64,000 nucleotides of DNA, taken from the NCBI GenBank assembly GCA_039821645.1, contig JBCBNU010000004.1, positions 1 to 64,000 on the forward strand, given 5' to 3'. Position 1 is the first letter of the stretch; each line of letters starts with the position of its first letter. The DNA is from CALBPI01 sp039821645. GTDB lineage: Bacteria > Pseudomonadota > Gammaproteobacteria > Steroidobacterales > Woeseiaceae. This document shows, one piece after another, positions 16,259 to 25,100 of the stretch. A model generated the notes under the pieces. That model did not search any database. It was not told the origin of the DNA and worked only from the letters and a program-made list of their open reading frames with translations. A program made the translations under genes and the position numbers.

Positions 16259-17269
16259 ATGAGAGCCGTAGGACTGCAACGTTATCTGCCGATTGAGGAC
16301 CCGGAATCGTTGATCGATGTCGAGCTCCCGACGCCTGGGCTTGAGCCTCATGATTTGCTGGTCCGCATTGAAGCAATTGCCGTAAACCCAGTGGACACGA
16401 AGGTTCGCGCGCCTAAAGACGGCGTCGAGGATCCACCCAAGGTACTGGGGTGGGATGCATCCGGCATTGTTGAGGCGATCGGTGATTCGGTCGTTCACTA
16501 CAAAGTCGGTGATGCGGTTTTTTACGCGGGCGATATCACGCGCCAAGGCGCTTATGCCGAGCTGCAAGCCGTCGATGAACGGATTGTGGGTCGCAAACCC
16601 GCAACGCTCGACTTTGTCGACGCCGCAGCGCTGCCACTGACATCGATCACGGCGTTTGAGGCGTTCTTCGATCGGCTGGAGATCGATGTTGAGAGCGCTA
16701 ACACAGGCGAGACCATCCTGATCATCGGCGGTGCCGGTGGCGTCGGATCTATCGGGATTCAGCTGGCAAAAGCTGCCGGTCTCACCGTCATTGCCACTGC
16801 ATCACGAGAGCAGACAACTCGCTGGGTGAACGAGCTAGGTGCAGATCATGTCATCAATCACCACCAACCTATGCGTGCCCAGATCGAAGCACTGGGATTG
16901 AATTACGTCGACTACATCGCAGTGTTCAACGACACCGACAGCCACTGGGACACGGTGTGCGACCTGATCAAGCCACAAGGCCGGATTGTCAGCATTGTTG
17001 AGAACACCCGCCCGCTCAATATGTCGGTGCTGAAAATGAAGTCAGCGACATTTTGCTGGGAGTTCATGTACACACGCTCCATGTTTCAAACCTCCGACAT
17101 GATTCGCCAGCAGGAGCTCTTGAATTACATCGCCGGGGAAATTGACGCTGGTCGCCTCAAAACCACCCGATCGGAGACGATGAACGGCATCACAGCGGCG
17201 AATCTTCGCGAAGCGCACCGTCGACTGGAGCAAGGCGACACCATCGGCAAGATCACGCTCTTACGCTGA
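16259..17269 (+). CDS. Zinc-binding-type alcohol dehydrogenase / NADPH:quinone reductase family protein (MDR)
   Basis: 336 aa, cytoplasmic. The start at 16259 (MRAVGLQRY) matches the family N-terminus. GroES-like domain ~25-130 (GLEPHDLLVRIEAIAVNPVDTKVR, PKVLGWDASGIVEAIG). Rossmann domain with IIGGAGGVGSIGIQLAKAAGLTVIATAS (NADPH site). The structural and catalytic Cys/His zinc ligands of classical ADHs are absent, as in the quinone-reductase-like subgroup (YhfP/SA1988 type). It probably reduces alkenals or quinones; the substrate cannot be read. It abuts the convergent membrane-protein gene with no gap. Confidence 0.88.
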   Translation: MRAVGLQRYLPIEDPESLIDVELPTPGLEPHDLLVRIEAIAVNPVDTKVRAPKDGVEDPPKVLGWDASGIVEAIGDSVVHYKVGDAVFYAGDITRQGAYAELQAVDERIVGRKPATLDFVDAAALPLTSITAFEAFFDRLEIDVESANTGETILIIGGAGGVGSIGIQLAKAAGLTVIATASREQTTRWVNELGADHVINHHQPMRAQIEALGLNYVDYIAVFNDTDSHWDTVCDLIKPQGRIVSIVENTRPLNMSVLKMKSATFCWEFMYTRSMFQTSDMIRQQELLNYIAGEIDAGRLKTTRSETMNGITAANLREAHRRLEQGDTIGKITLLR

Positions 17270-17782
17270 TCAAACGATCTGTTCGTTCCAGGCAAAAACC
17301 GCAGTGGGTAGACTCATGCACGCGAAGAACATGCAAAACCCCATATCGTGTAATTGATCCGCGGTCATCGGCACGGCAGAGCCAAATTTTGCCCACAACT
17401 GGTTGATCATGTAGATCGATATGTACCCGCTAATCACGACTATTGAACCCATGAAGGCGTGGCGATACGTGAGCCCTCGCACTTGTCGCATGCGCTCGTC
17501 GACGATTTCGTCGGGATAATCGGTGATGCCTCGCGTGGACATTCGCAAGAGCCACATACAGATGCCCCACAGGATCAATATCGGCAATACAAACTCCGGA
17601 TAATCGTAATAGTTCAGTACGCCGTAACCGAGTAGCAGGATAAAGGTAGTCACCACCAGCGCCCGACGGCGACCCAGCGGTCGCACGAAGTCGTAGCGTG
17701 TGTCGTAAAAATCTCGGTCCGCCTTTTTGCGTACCTCATCGACCACCTCTCGACGCAGTTCGCGTGCCTTGTCGTTGGTCAT
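17270..17782 (-). CDS. Four-helix membrane protein paired with an XRE regulator
   Basis: 170 aa with four predicted TM helices (about residues 41-58, 64-81, 106-126, 144-165), a charged N-terminus (DKARELRREVVDEVRKKADRDFYD) and no known motif. Its ATG overlaps the stop of the XRE gene (ATGA), so the two are translationally coupled. Small XRE regulator plus small membrane protein pairs are common, but I do not recognise this family and assign no function. The cassette is probably autoregulated through the palindrome at 18062-18077. Confidence 0.72.
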   Translation of the reverse strand: MTNDKARELRREVVDEVRKKADRDFYDTRYDFVRPLGRRRALVVTTFILLLGYGVLNYYDYPEFVLPILILWGICMWLLRMSTRGITDYPDEIVDERMRQVRGLTYRHAFMGSIVVISGYISIYMINQLWAKFGSAVPMTADQLHDMGFCMFFACMSLPTAVFAWNEQIV

Positions 17783-18051
17783 GATCCGTTGCTCCTCTCA
17801 AACAGTTGTTCGCTCATCGCACTCATTGGCTCGAGCGAGAAGATGGCTTCCACAGGCAGCTTGAACAGCGCAGAAATCTGCAATGCCAACAAAAGGCTGG
17901 GTCGGTACTCGCCACGCTCCAGGTAGCCAATGGTCTGGTAGTGCACCCCCACCGCCTCCGCCACTTGCTGCCGAGACAACCCGTGGTCCGCGCGAAGTGC
18001 GGCAAGACGATTGAATACCGGTGGTTCTTCACTACGTTTCTTCCTAACCAT
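17779..18051 (-). CDS. XRE/Cro-type HTH transcriptional regulator
   Basis: 90 aa from ATG 18051. The HTH covers ~14-68 (FNRLAALRADHGLSRQQVAEAVGVHYQTIGYLERGEYRPSLLLALQISALFKLPVEAIFSLE), typical of the short YgzD-like regulators that pair with membrane proteins. The -10 element (18059-18064) ends 7-8 nt before the ATG and there is no SD, so the mRNA is likely leaderless. It is co-transcribed with the downstream membrane protein (ATGA overlap). A role as dimeric repressor of its own promoter is inferred from the operator in the spacer. Confidence 0.85.
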   Translation of the reverse strand: MVRKKRSEEPPVFNRLAALRADHGLSRQQVAEAVGVHYQTIGYLERGEYRPSLLLALQISALFKLPVEAIFSLEPMSAMSEQLFERSNGS

Positions 18052-18058
18052 GGAACAA

Positions 18059-18087
18059 TTAATAGTATTAATACTATAATTTGTCAA
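18059..18087 (-). promoter_or_regulatory. Promoter with 16-bp palindromic operator in the spacer
   Basis: On the minus strand: TTGACA (18082-18087), 17-bp spacer, TATTAA (18059-18064). The spacer and -10 contain the perfect palindrome ATAGTATTAATACTAT (18062-18077). Predicted TSS is about 18051-18053, at the XRE start codon. An operator in this position would block RNA polymerase, as for autoregulated Cro-like proteins. Confidence 0.75.
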
Positions 18088-18156
18088 CATTGGTTTTACC
18101 ATAAAACGTGGACTAGTCCCTGACTCATCACGGTTGCCTGAGGCAGACTGCTTCGC

Positions 18157-19374
18157 ATGCAACTTGACGTCGACTATCTGTGCTTCACCCTCACACTCGC
18201 TTGCGCGATGTACACGGGAATCGCTTTCACCGCCTGGCGGCTCTTTATTCGAGAGGCATACACGTTGTGCTGGACGATCGGATTCGTAGCGTCAACGTTG
18301 CGATGGGGCGTTGAGTGCCTCGGCCCGGAAACCATGGGTGCGACCAACTATTACTTTTTCGTGGAGCTGTTCGCACTTCTCCTCATCGTATTCGCATCGT
18401 TTGGCCACTGTCTTCGTGTACGCGATCCCCGAACCCTGATGCAATTGATGGTGGCCGCCGGCTTGGGGTTTGCAGTACTGATTGCTGCAACGCTCGTCCG
18501 TCCGCACACCGGTCTGAGAGAAGCGGCCGTTCCATCTGTCGCGGCGATTTCGGCGTTCCTGCTCGCCGCCATGGTGTTCAGGAAACGGCGCGGCACTCAG
18601 ATCGCGGAATACGCACTCGCAGGCACACTCGGACTGTTTTCACTGATCCAGGCGGTCTCGGCGGTCATCGCATTTGATCTTGGACGCAACCCGCCACCCG
18701 ATGTCCTGCAGACGCACACGGACTTCGGCATGCTCACTTTGCCGATCGCGTACATCGGCATCGGGACCGTCGTGTTGTTCGTGTTTTCTTCGGATCTGTC
18801 GGTGAAACTCCGAGGTATGGCCATTCGCGATCAGTTAACGGGGCTGCTCAATCGCCATGGGTCGGTTGAATCTGGGCGTCGCGCTTTTGAGCAGGCGCGA
18901 CAGCTTGGTCAGCCTTTGTCGGTACTGGTCGCCGACATCGATCATTTCAAACAGGTCAACGACAGTTTCGGGCATGCCGGTGGCGACCGCGTACTGGTGC
19001 ATATCGCGGAGCTTTTGTCCGATCAGAAAGGCGGGCGGAATGTGGTCGCCCGTCTTGGCGGCGAGGAGTTTCTCCTCATCTTGCCGAACAAACCTGAACC
19101 GACTGCCGAAGAGATCGCCGAGCGTCTGCGAGCGCAGATCGAGAGCTCGCCCGCTCAGGTTGGCGAGCGGACGTTATCGATCACCGCCAGCATCGGCGTT
19201 GCCAGTTTGCTGACGGATGATCGCAACATCGAATCTCTGATCGCTCGCGCCGACCGAGCGATGTATCGCGCCAAATACCAAGGGCGCAACCAAGTGAGTG
19301 TCGCGCAGTCGAGCGACGATACGCTGAGCCCACTGACCTCGTCGCCCGCGATCGGTCGCGGGGCGCCCAATTAG
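18157..19374 (+). CDS. Membrane-anchored diguanylate cyclase (GGDEF)
   Basis: 405 aa. Residues ~1-215 hold about six to seven hydrophobic helices (FTLTLACAMYTGIAFTAW ... PIAYIGIGTVVLFVFSSDL), an uncharacterised sensor region. Residues ~225-385 are a GGDEF domain with substrate-binding RDQLTGLLNRHG, DIDHFKQVNDSFGHAGGD and the active-site loop VVARLGGEEFLLIL (GGEEF, catalytically competent type). No clear RxxD inhibitory site was seen just before the GGEEF loop. It makes c-di-GMP from two GTP at the inner membrane. It is divergent from the XRE cassette and shares a 4-bp TTAG stop overlap with the convergent TonB receptor. Confidence 0.92.
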   Translation: MQLDVDYLCFTLTLACAMYTGIAFTAWRLFIREAYTLCWTIGFVASTLRWGVECLGPETMGATNYYFFVELFALLLIVFASFGHCLRVRDPRTLMQLMVAAGLGFAVLIAATLVRPHTGLREAAVPSVAAISAFLLAAMVFRKRRGTQIAEYALAGTLGLFSLIQAVSAVIAFDLGRNPPPDVLQTHTDFGMLTLPIAYIGIGTVVLFVFSSDLSVKLRGMAIRDQLTGLLNRHGSVESGRRAFEQARQLGQPLSVLVADIDHFKQVNDSFGHAGGDRVLVHIAELLSDQKGGRNVVARLGGEEFLLILPNKPEPTAEEIAERLRAQIESSPAQVGERTLSITASIGVASLLTDDRNIESLIARADRAMYRAKYQGRNQVSVAQSSDDTLSPLTSSPAIGRGAPN

Positions 19375-21494
19375 AAGCTGAAGACCGCCGTTAAGCGTGC
19401 GTTTAGCGGCTCGCCCGTGGTGATGTTGTCATTACTGTGCGCGTCCGGGAAGTACTCTTCGTCCAAGAGGTTCTCGACATTCAGCTGGATGCGAAGTGAA
19501 TCGTTCACTGTGTAGAACGCACCGGCATCGACTCTCACAAAGCTGGGCACTTCGGTCGCGTTGTCTTCGCGAACGAAGAAACTGTCCTGATAAGTCGCAC
19601 CGAACGCGAGACTCAACTTCTCGGATACTCGGATATTGTTCCAGACCGAGAACATGTTCTCAGGTGTCTGACGGGTGACATTTCCATCGGTACCGCTACC
19701 GTCTGCACGCTCTACCTCTCCATCGAGATAGGAGTAACCCGCTGTCACGGACCAGAAGTCGGTGACGTTACCGATGGCCTGCAATTCAACGCCTCGGGTT
19801 CGCGAGCCTTCGATCAGGATAACCTGTTCGGGATCCTCAGGATCGATGGAGGTAAAACTCTCGCGTTCGAGCTCGAACACCGCAGCTGTCAGACTCAGGC
19901 CGTCGGCAGCATCCCACTTGAATCCAAGCTCGCGATTCTCAAAGAACTGGGCACGTGTGCTTTCCGAGTCGAGATTCAGTGTCAGGAACTGGTCGCCCGA
20001 GCGCGGCAAGAATGTCTCGCTGTAGCTGGCGTAAGCCGAAACATTCTCGACCGGCTTATAGATGAAACCAAGTCGTGGTGTCACCTCGGTATCTGTGCGG
20101 GTGAACGACGCATCGCGACCAGCATCCGCTTCGATCAGATCAAGCACCTCGATCTCAAACTCGTCGTAGCGCAGACCGACAACCAGTTTGAAACGATCGG
20201 TCAGGTCAATCTGGTCCTGCAGATACAGCGAGGTGAATCTCACTTCGGACTCGCGGTCACGAGAACGATTAGTGAAACCAAATGCGGGAATCACCAACGG
20301 ATCCGTGAAGTCGATGACGCGCTGGTCATCCATAACGTCGGGAAAGACATTGTCGAGGCGCGCATTGGCCGTTTCCTGGTCGCCGAACTCAAACCCTGCA
20401 AGCACTGTGTGTCCGATATCGCGCGTCTGGAATTCGCCCACGAGATTACCCTGAATAATCAGATTCTGACGATCGGTGGTATCTCGATAGCCGTCGAGTT
20501 CGACGCCTGGAAACGTTCCATTCGTGACAACAACAGAATCGCTGGGGTAGAGGTTTTGATAACCCTTATCGTAGTCAGCGAACTGCGCCGTAAGGTTGCC
20601 GCGCAGCGCGTCGGAGAACCGGTGCTCCAGTCGGGTTCGGAATAGCTGCGCTTCGAGCGTCGTGAAGTTCTGATCCGGAGAACCAAAGAAGGTGTCTTCA
20701 AAGCCTTCGAGCGGTGCATTCGGACCATTGGCATTGACCACAGACGGCACACCTCTGTCGACGACGCGATCGTCGTCAAGATACTCATAAGAGAGAATCA
20801 GCGTCGTACTATCCCCGAGCTCGGCGGTAAACGTGGGATTGATGCCAAATCCATCCCCATCAAAGAAATCACGATGGTTGTCGAGACCGGTAAAGAACGC
20901 GTTGAGTCGCAGCGCCGAACTTTCGCCCGTCGTGAGGTTCGTATCCAGCATGCCAGTGTAGGCACTAAACGTATCAAGCCCCGTGGTCAGTGTTGTGAAC
21001 TGCTCGCCGATTTCCGCGCGCTTCTGCACGCGGTTGATGACACCGCCACCGCCCCCGCGACCGAATAGCAGTGCATTGGAGCCGCGCAGGATTTCGACTT
21101 GCTGGACGTTGTACAACGGACGGTAGTACTGAACATCGTCACGCACGCCATCGACAAAGAAATCGGCCGTCGACTGTACGCCTCGAATAATGATCGCATC
21201 GCGATGACCCTCACCCTGGCTGATCGAAACGCCCGGCGTATAGCGAAGCACGTCGCCGATGTTCTGGAATGCCTGCTCTTCGATCTGTGCGGCGGTCAGA
21301 ATCGACAGACTCTGGGGAACATCCAGCACCGGGGTTGGCGTCTTGACCGAATTCAACTCATCAAACGAGAGGTACCGGCCCTCGATTATGATTTCTTCAA
21401 CGTCATCATCCTGAGCTGACGCATTGATGGATAAAGCTGCAAGTACGGCTGCAGGTAGCAGGCGCAAACCGCGCCCTGGATGGAAGACCAGCAT
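19371..21494 (-). CDS. TonB-dependent ferric-siderophore receptor
   Basis: 707 aa with an N-terminal signal (LLPAAVLAALSINASAQ). A TonB-box-like segment 'EEIIIEGRYL' precedes the plug (VLDVPQSLSILTAAQIEEQAFQNIGDVLRYTPGVS, IIRGVQSTADFFVDGVRDDVQYYRPLYNVQQVEILRGSNALLFGRGGGGGVIN). The beta barrel ends ARLTAVFSF. 'VPQSxxxxxxxxxxxQ...' and 'GRGxxGGxIN' are marks of the siderophore (FhuE/FiuA-like) subfamily. A Fur box lies 44 bp upstream of the start, so it should be induced by iron starvation. No siderophore synthesis genes are nearby, so xenosiderophore uptake is possible. Confidence 0.93.
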   Translation of the reverse strand: MLVFHPGRGLRLLPAAVLAALSINASAQDDDVEEIIIEGRYLSFDELNSVKTPTPVLDVPQSLSILTAAQIEEQAFQNIGDVLRYTPGVSISQGEGHRDAIIIRGVQSTADFFVDGVRDDVQYYRPLYNVQQVEILRGSNALLFGRGGGGGVINRVQKRAEIGEQFTTLTTGLDTFSAYTGMLDTNLTTGESSALRLNAFFTGLDNHRDFFDGDGFGINPTFTAELGDSTTLILSYEYLDDDRVVDRGVPSVVNANGPNAPLEGFEDTFFGSPDQNFTTLEAQLFRTRLEHRFSDALRGNLTAQFADYDKGYQNLYPSDSVVVTNGTFPGVELDGYRDTTDRQNLIIQGNLVGEFQTRDIGHTVLAGFEFGDQETANARLDNVFPDVMDDQRVIDFTDPLVIPAFGFTNRSRDRESEVRFTSLYLQDQIDLTDRFKLVVGLRYDEFEIEVLDLIEADAGRDASFTRTDTEVTPRLGFIYKPVENVSAYASYSETFLPRSGDQFLTLNLDSESTRAQFFENRELGFKWDAADGLSLTAAVFELERESFTSIDPEDPEQVILIEGSRTRGVELQAIGNVTDFWSVTAGYSYLDGEVERADGSGTDGNVTRQTPENMFSVWNNIRVSEKLSLAFGATYQDSFFVREDNATEVPSFVRVDAGAFYTVNDSLRIQLNVENLLDEEYFPDAHSNDNITTGEPLNARLTAVFSF

Positions 21495-21537
21495 CGGATT
21501 TCTCGTGGTTATTGTTCGGAGAACGTAAATTAAAGTA

Positions 21538-21556
21538 AATGAGAGTCATTCTCAAT
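21538..21556 (-). promoter_or_regulatory. Fur box upstream of the siderophore receptor
   Basis: AATGAGAGTCATTCTCAAT, an imperfect palindrome close to the AATGAGAATNATTCTCATT form of the Fur site. It is centred about 53 bp before the receptor start. Confidence 0.72.
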
Positions 21557-21624
21557 ACTATTTACGATCTTTTTAGCGATGGGACCCAGCGCTCACCTCG
21601 GCGCGGGCGATGCCGTTGAATGCG

Positions 21625-22119
21625 TTATTCGACAGTAACGGTGATTACTTCGGAATACACCGGCGGGTTATGAGGAATGTGAAGGTAATCGCCGAACAAT
21701 AGCTGCAGAGAGTAGGTGCCGGGCTCGAGCTCCAGATCGGTTTCCGTTTGGCCGCCACCAAAGTGGCGATACTGATCGGATGCCGGAATCGGCATGCCAA
21801 AGTCGGGTAGCGGCGCATTCACCAACAAGTGATGATGTCCCGAGCCATCCTTTTGCTCACCCGCCTTTAGCACCTCAATGTTCTCCGAACCGAACACAAC
21901 CTTGAAAGGTGAGCTGACGGTTGCCCCATCGGCGGGTTCAACAATGAAGGCTCGTGCACCCTCGGGTGCATCGCTTCTCGGCAACGCGATTTCGGCGACA
22001 GGTGCCTCCGCCTCAACGGCACCCTCTGGTGCGGCGACTTCGGTACTGGCTGGTTCTTCGCCGCCGCAGGCTGTCAAAGCCAAGGCGCCTAAAAGTACAG
22101 GAATGGTGCGGTTCGACAT
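21625..22119 (-). CDS. DUF4399 domain lipoprotein
   Basis: 164 aa from ATG 22119 (GGAG 6 nt upstream). The lipobox LTAC places the mature N-terminus at Cys ~18, followed by an Ala/Glu/Pro-rich linker (~20-55) and the DUF4399 domain (~60-164). The domain contains 'FIVEPADGATVSSPFKVVFGSENIEVL', the 'GSGHHHLLVNAPLP' His cluster and 'LELEPGTYSLQLLFGDYLHIPH'. The conserved His suggests a metal site, but the family has no proven function. It is an envelope protein, transcribed alone. Confidence 0.87.
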   Translation of the reverse strand: MSNRTIPVLLGALALTACGGEEPASTEVAAPEGAVEAEAPVAEIALPRSDAPEGARAFIVEPADGATVSSPFKVVFGSENIEVLKAGEQKDGSGHHHLLVNAPLPDFGMPIPASDQYRHFGGGQTETDLELEPGTYSLQLLFGDYLHIPHNPPVYSEVITVTVE

Positions 22120-22187
22120 GACGGACTCCAGCAAGCGCGTAAGGAATTCAGAGTGTAGTCGAGGCCCGACGCGACCGAAAGAGAGAC

Positions 22188-25100
22188 TCAGATGCCCGCG
22201 TTTCGGATTACCGTCGTGAGGGTCACCATATTGTCGAGCGGCTCAGGCCGATGCACACCGAAACCCTGCGCGTAGTCACTGCCAAGCGCCTGTACCTCAC
22301 TCAGAATCCGGTCGTCTTCAACAAACTCGGAGACGATTCGCATGCCCAGCGTGTGTGCGATATCGATGATCGATTTCACGAAAATCCGGTCGGTCGGATC
22401 GGTTGCGATGTCGCGAACAAACTGGCCGTCGATCTTGAGACAATCCACGTTCAGTCGTTTCAGATACCCAAAGGAAGAGAGGCCACTACCGAAGTCATCC
22501 AGTGCGAAACGACAGCCCATCGCTCGCAGTGCTGCGATCAATCGGATCGCTTCATCAATCCGCCTGATAACCGCCGTCTCGGTGATTTCAAAGTTGAGAC
22601 TCCCCGGAGGAAGATCCGCCGCTTCGACCTGACGAATCAGATCTTTGGAGAGCTTTGCATCTCCGACCGTACCGCCAGAGAGGTTGACCCAGATTTCCTG
22701 ACGCTCAACCTCTCGGGTCTCTTGTTGCGCCAGAACGCCGATTACCTGACGCACAACCCACTGATCGAGTTTACCCTGCAATCCATACCGTTCTGCGGCT
22801 GGCAGGAATGCGCCCGGCGGTATCAGTCTGTCGTTGACGCGATCGCGCATGCGCAACAAAACCTCGATCCGTTCAGGCTGATCAGGCCCGCTATCCAACG
22901 CGACGATTCGTTGTCCGAACAGCACGAAATTATCTGTGTCGATGGCGTGGTTCAAACGTTGGACCCATCGCATTTCACCCCGGTGCTCGTAGACCGCGTC
23001 GCTTTCACTGTCCACCATGTGGACACGGTTACGCCCTGCCTCTTTTGCAGCGTAGCAAGCAGCATCGGCAACCTGCTGCAGCTCGTTAAGGTCTGTATCG
23101 CCCGTGCCAACCGGTACAACACCAATGCTGACGCCGATACGGAATATCTCAGCGCCCCAGAGGAACTCCAGATCCTGGATGCGCTGACGGATATTCTCGG
23201 CGCGTTGTTTAGCGACATCGTGGGTGCAGCCTCGTAGTATCAAACCGAACTCGTCGCCACCCAGACGCGCCACAACATCGTGGCTACGAACGCCCTCTCG
23301 AATCAGCACCGCAACCTGTCTCAACAGCTCGTCGCCAGCGGCATGCCCAGAGGTATCGTTCACGACCTTGAACTGATCGAGGTCGAGGAACATGAGAAAC
23401 GCATCGCCCTCCGATTCGTCGGTACTAGTGACCAGCTCTAGCTGCTCTGCGAATGCGCGGCGATTGTACAAACCGGTGAGTTCATCGAAGCGAGCCTGGT
23501 AAGCCAGCTGATCGGTCATCGCGCGACTCTCGGTCACGTCATTCGCGAGCAATACGATGTACTTGAGCAGTCCGTCGTTATCGCGTACCGCGGAAGGATG
23601 GAAATCGATGCGACGAATATTGCCGTCCGCACTGACACAATCGACCTCCATGCTCGAGACTTTCGAAGAATCCGCAAGTGCCGCGAATCGTTCGAAGTAG
23701 TCCGAGAACATCGGTCGGTCATGCTCTGCAATGATTTCGATCAACGGTTCCTGTCGATCCACACTCGAGTTAGGCCAGAACAATCGCTTCATGCTCGGAT
23801 TGGAATCGTAGACGCGACCCTCGGTATTGACGAGGGCCATGCCCACCGGTGAGTTCTGGTAGGCCTGGTGGAATCTCGCTTCAACATCGGCACGCAGTTC
23901 GTCGGCACGTTGCCGCTCACTGATTTCACTGCTGAGCTGTTCGTTGATCTTCTCCAGTTCCCTGCGACCGTCTTCCAGCGAGCGCGTTCGTTCCGCAACT
24001 TCGTCTCGTAGGCGACGGTTGATGTTAGCGACCGCGCGCAGCCTCAGCTGTATCCCGGACCAGGTAACGGCAAAGGCCAGAGCGATCATGGCCGCGATAA
24101 ACAATGGCGTGCGCCAGAGCGGTGTCGGGACGGTGAACTTCCATGTGGCTGGCTCGCTCCAGGCGCCGCCCGCAAGGCGGGATCGTACTTCAAATGTATA
24201 TTTGCGCGGGGCAAGGTTCGAGTAGCTGATCGACGCATTGGCAGTAGGTGCACTCCACGCATCGTCGCTGCCGATCAGTCGATAGCTGAATTGTACGCCC
24301 TGTGAGTTGCGCATCGAAATTGAACCGAACTCGATTAGCACCCGATCGAAGCTCGCATCTTCGGGCGGCTCCATCGTGGGATCGATAGCGAACTCATCGA
24401 CAAACCGATGGGAAATCACAGTTCTTGGTGTCGAGACCCCAGCCATGGGCTGTTCAACATTCATCGCCGTCACACCGCTCGTTGTGCCGATCCAGAGCGT
24501 ACCGGGATCGCTGAAATACATGGCATGCGCTTTCGACTCGATGGAAGTGAACCCATCTTCTGCGCTGTACTGCTCTATCGCATTTCGCGCCTCATCGTAG
24601 CGATAGACGCCTCGGCTCGTTGCGATCACCACGGTATTGTCCGGCAGCGGTTGCACACCGTAGATCGTGTTGTTCTGTAATTCCTCCTGCGGAATAACAC
24701 GGTCTGTCCTGCCGTCGCGCCAGCGATATACCCCGCCCTGAGTACTGGTAAACCACACAGCGGTATCGTCGCCGGAACCCTCGGCGACAACGTGCGTGAA
24801 AAATTCCTCAGAAAGATCCTCAGCGTTGAGTACCTGCTCCGGCTTCGCGTTCGGATCTCGAGTGTCCAGTCGATACAGTCCACGATAATTGGCGGCGAAC
24901 CAAAGTGTTCCGTCCGCCGCGAGATCAAGTCCGTAGATCGCCGCCCCATTGCCGATTTCATACGTTTTCAGGGTGTCCGTCTCAGCATCATATTCAGTGA
25001 GGTTACCGAGATAGGAACCTGCCCAAAGATGGCCCTCCTCATCCATTTCGAGACTGACGGTCAGGGTGTTCTGATCACCGATCGTCTTCACGATTTCCAT

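Noticed and set aside
22251..23237. 328-aa plus-strand ORF opposite the GGDEF-EAL sensor
   Set aside because: Antisense shadow of a clearly conserved gene; the translation has no domain-like pattern.
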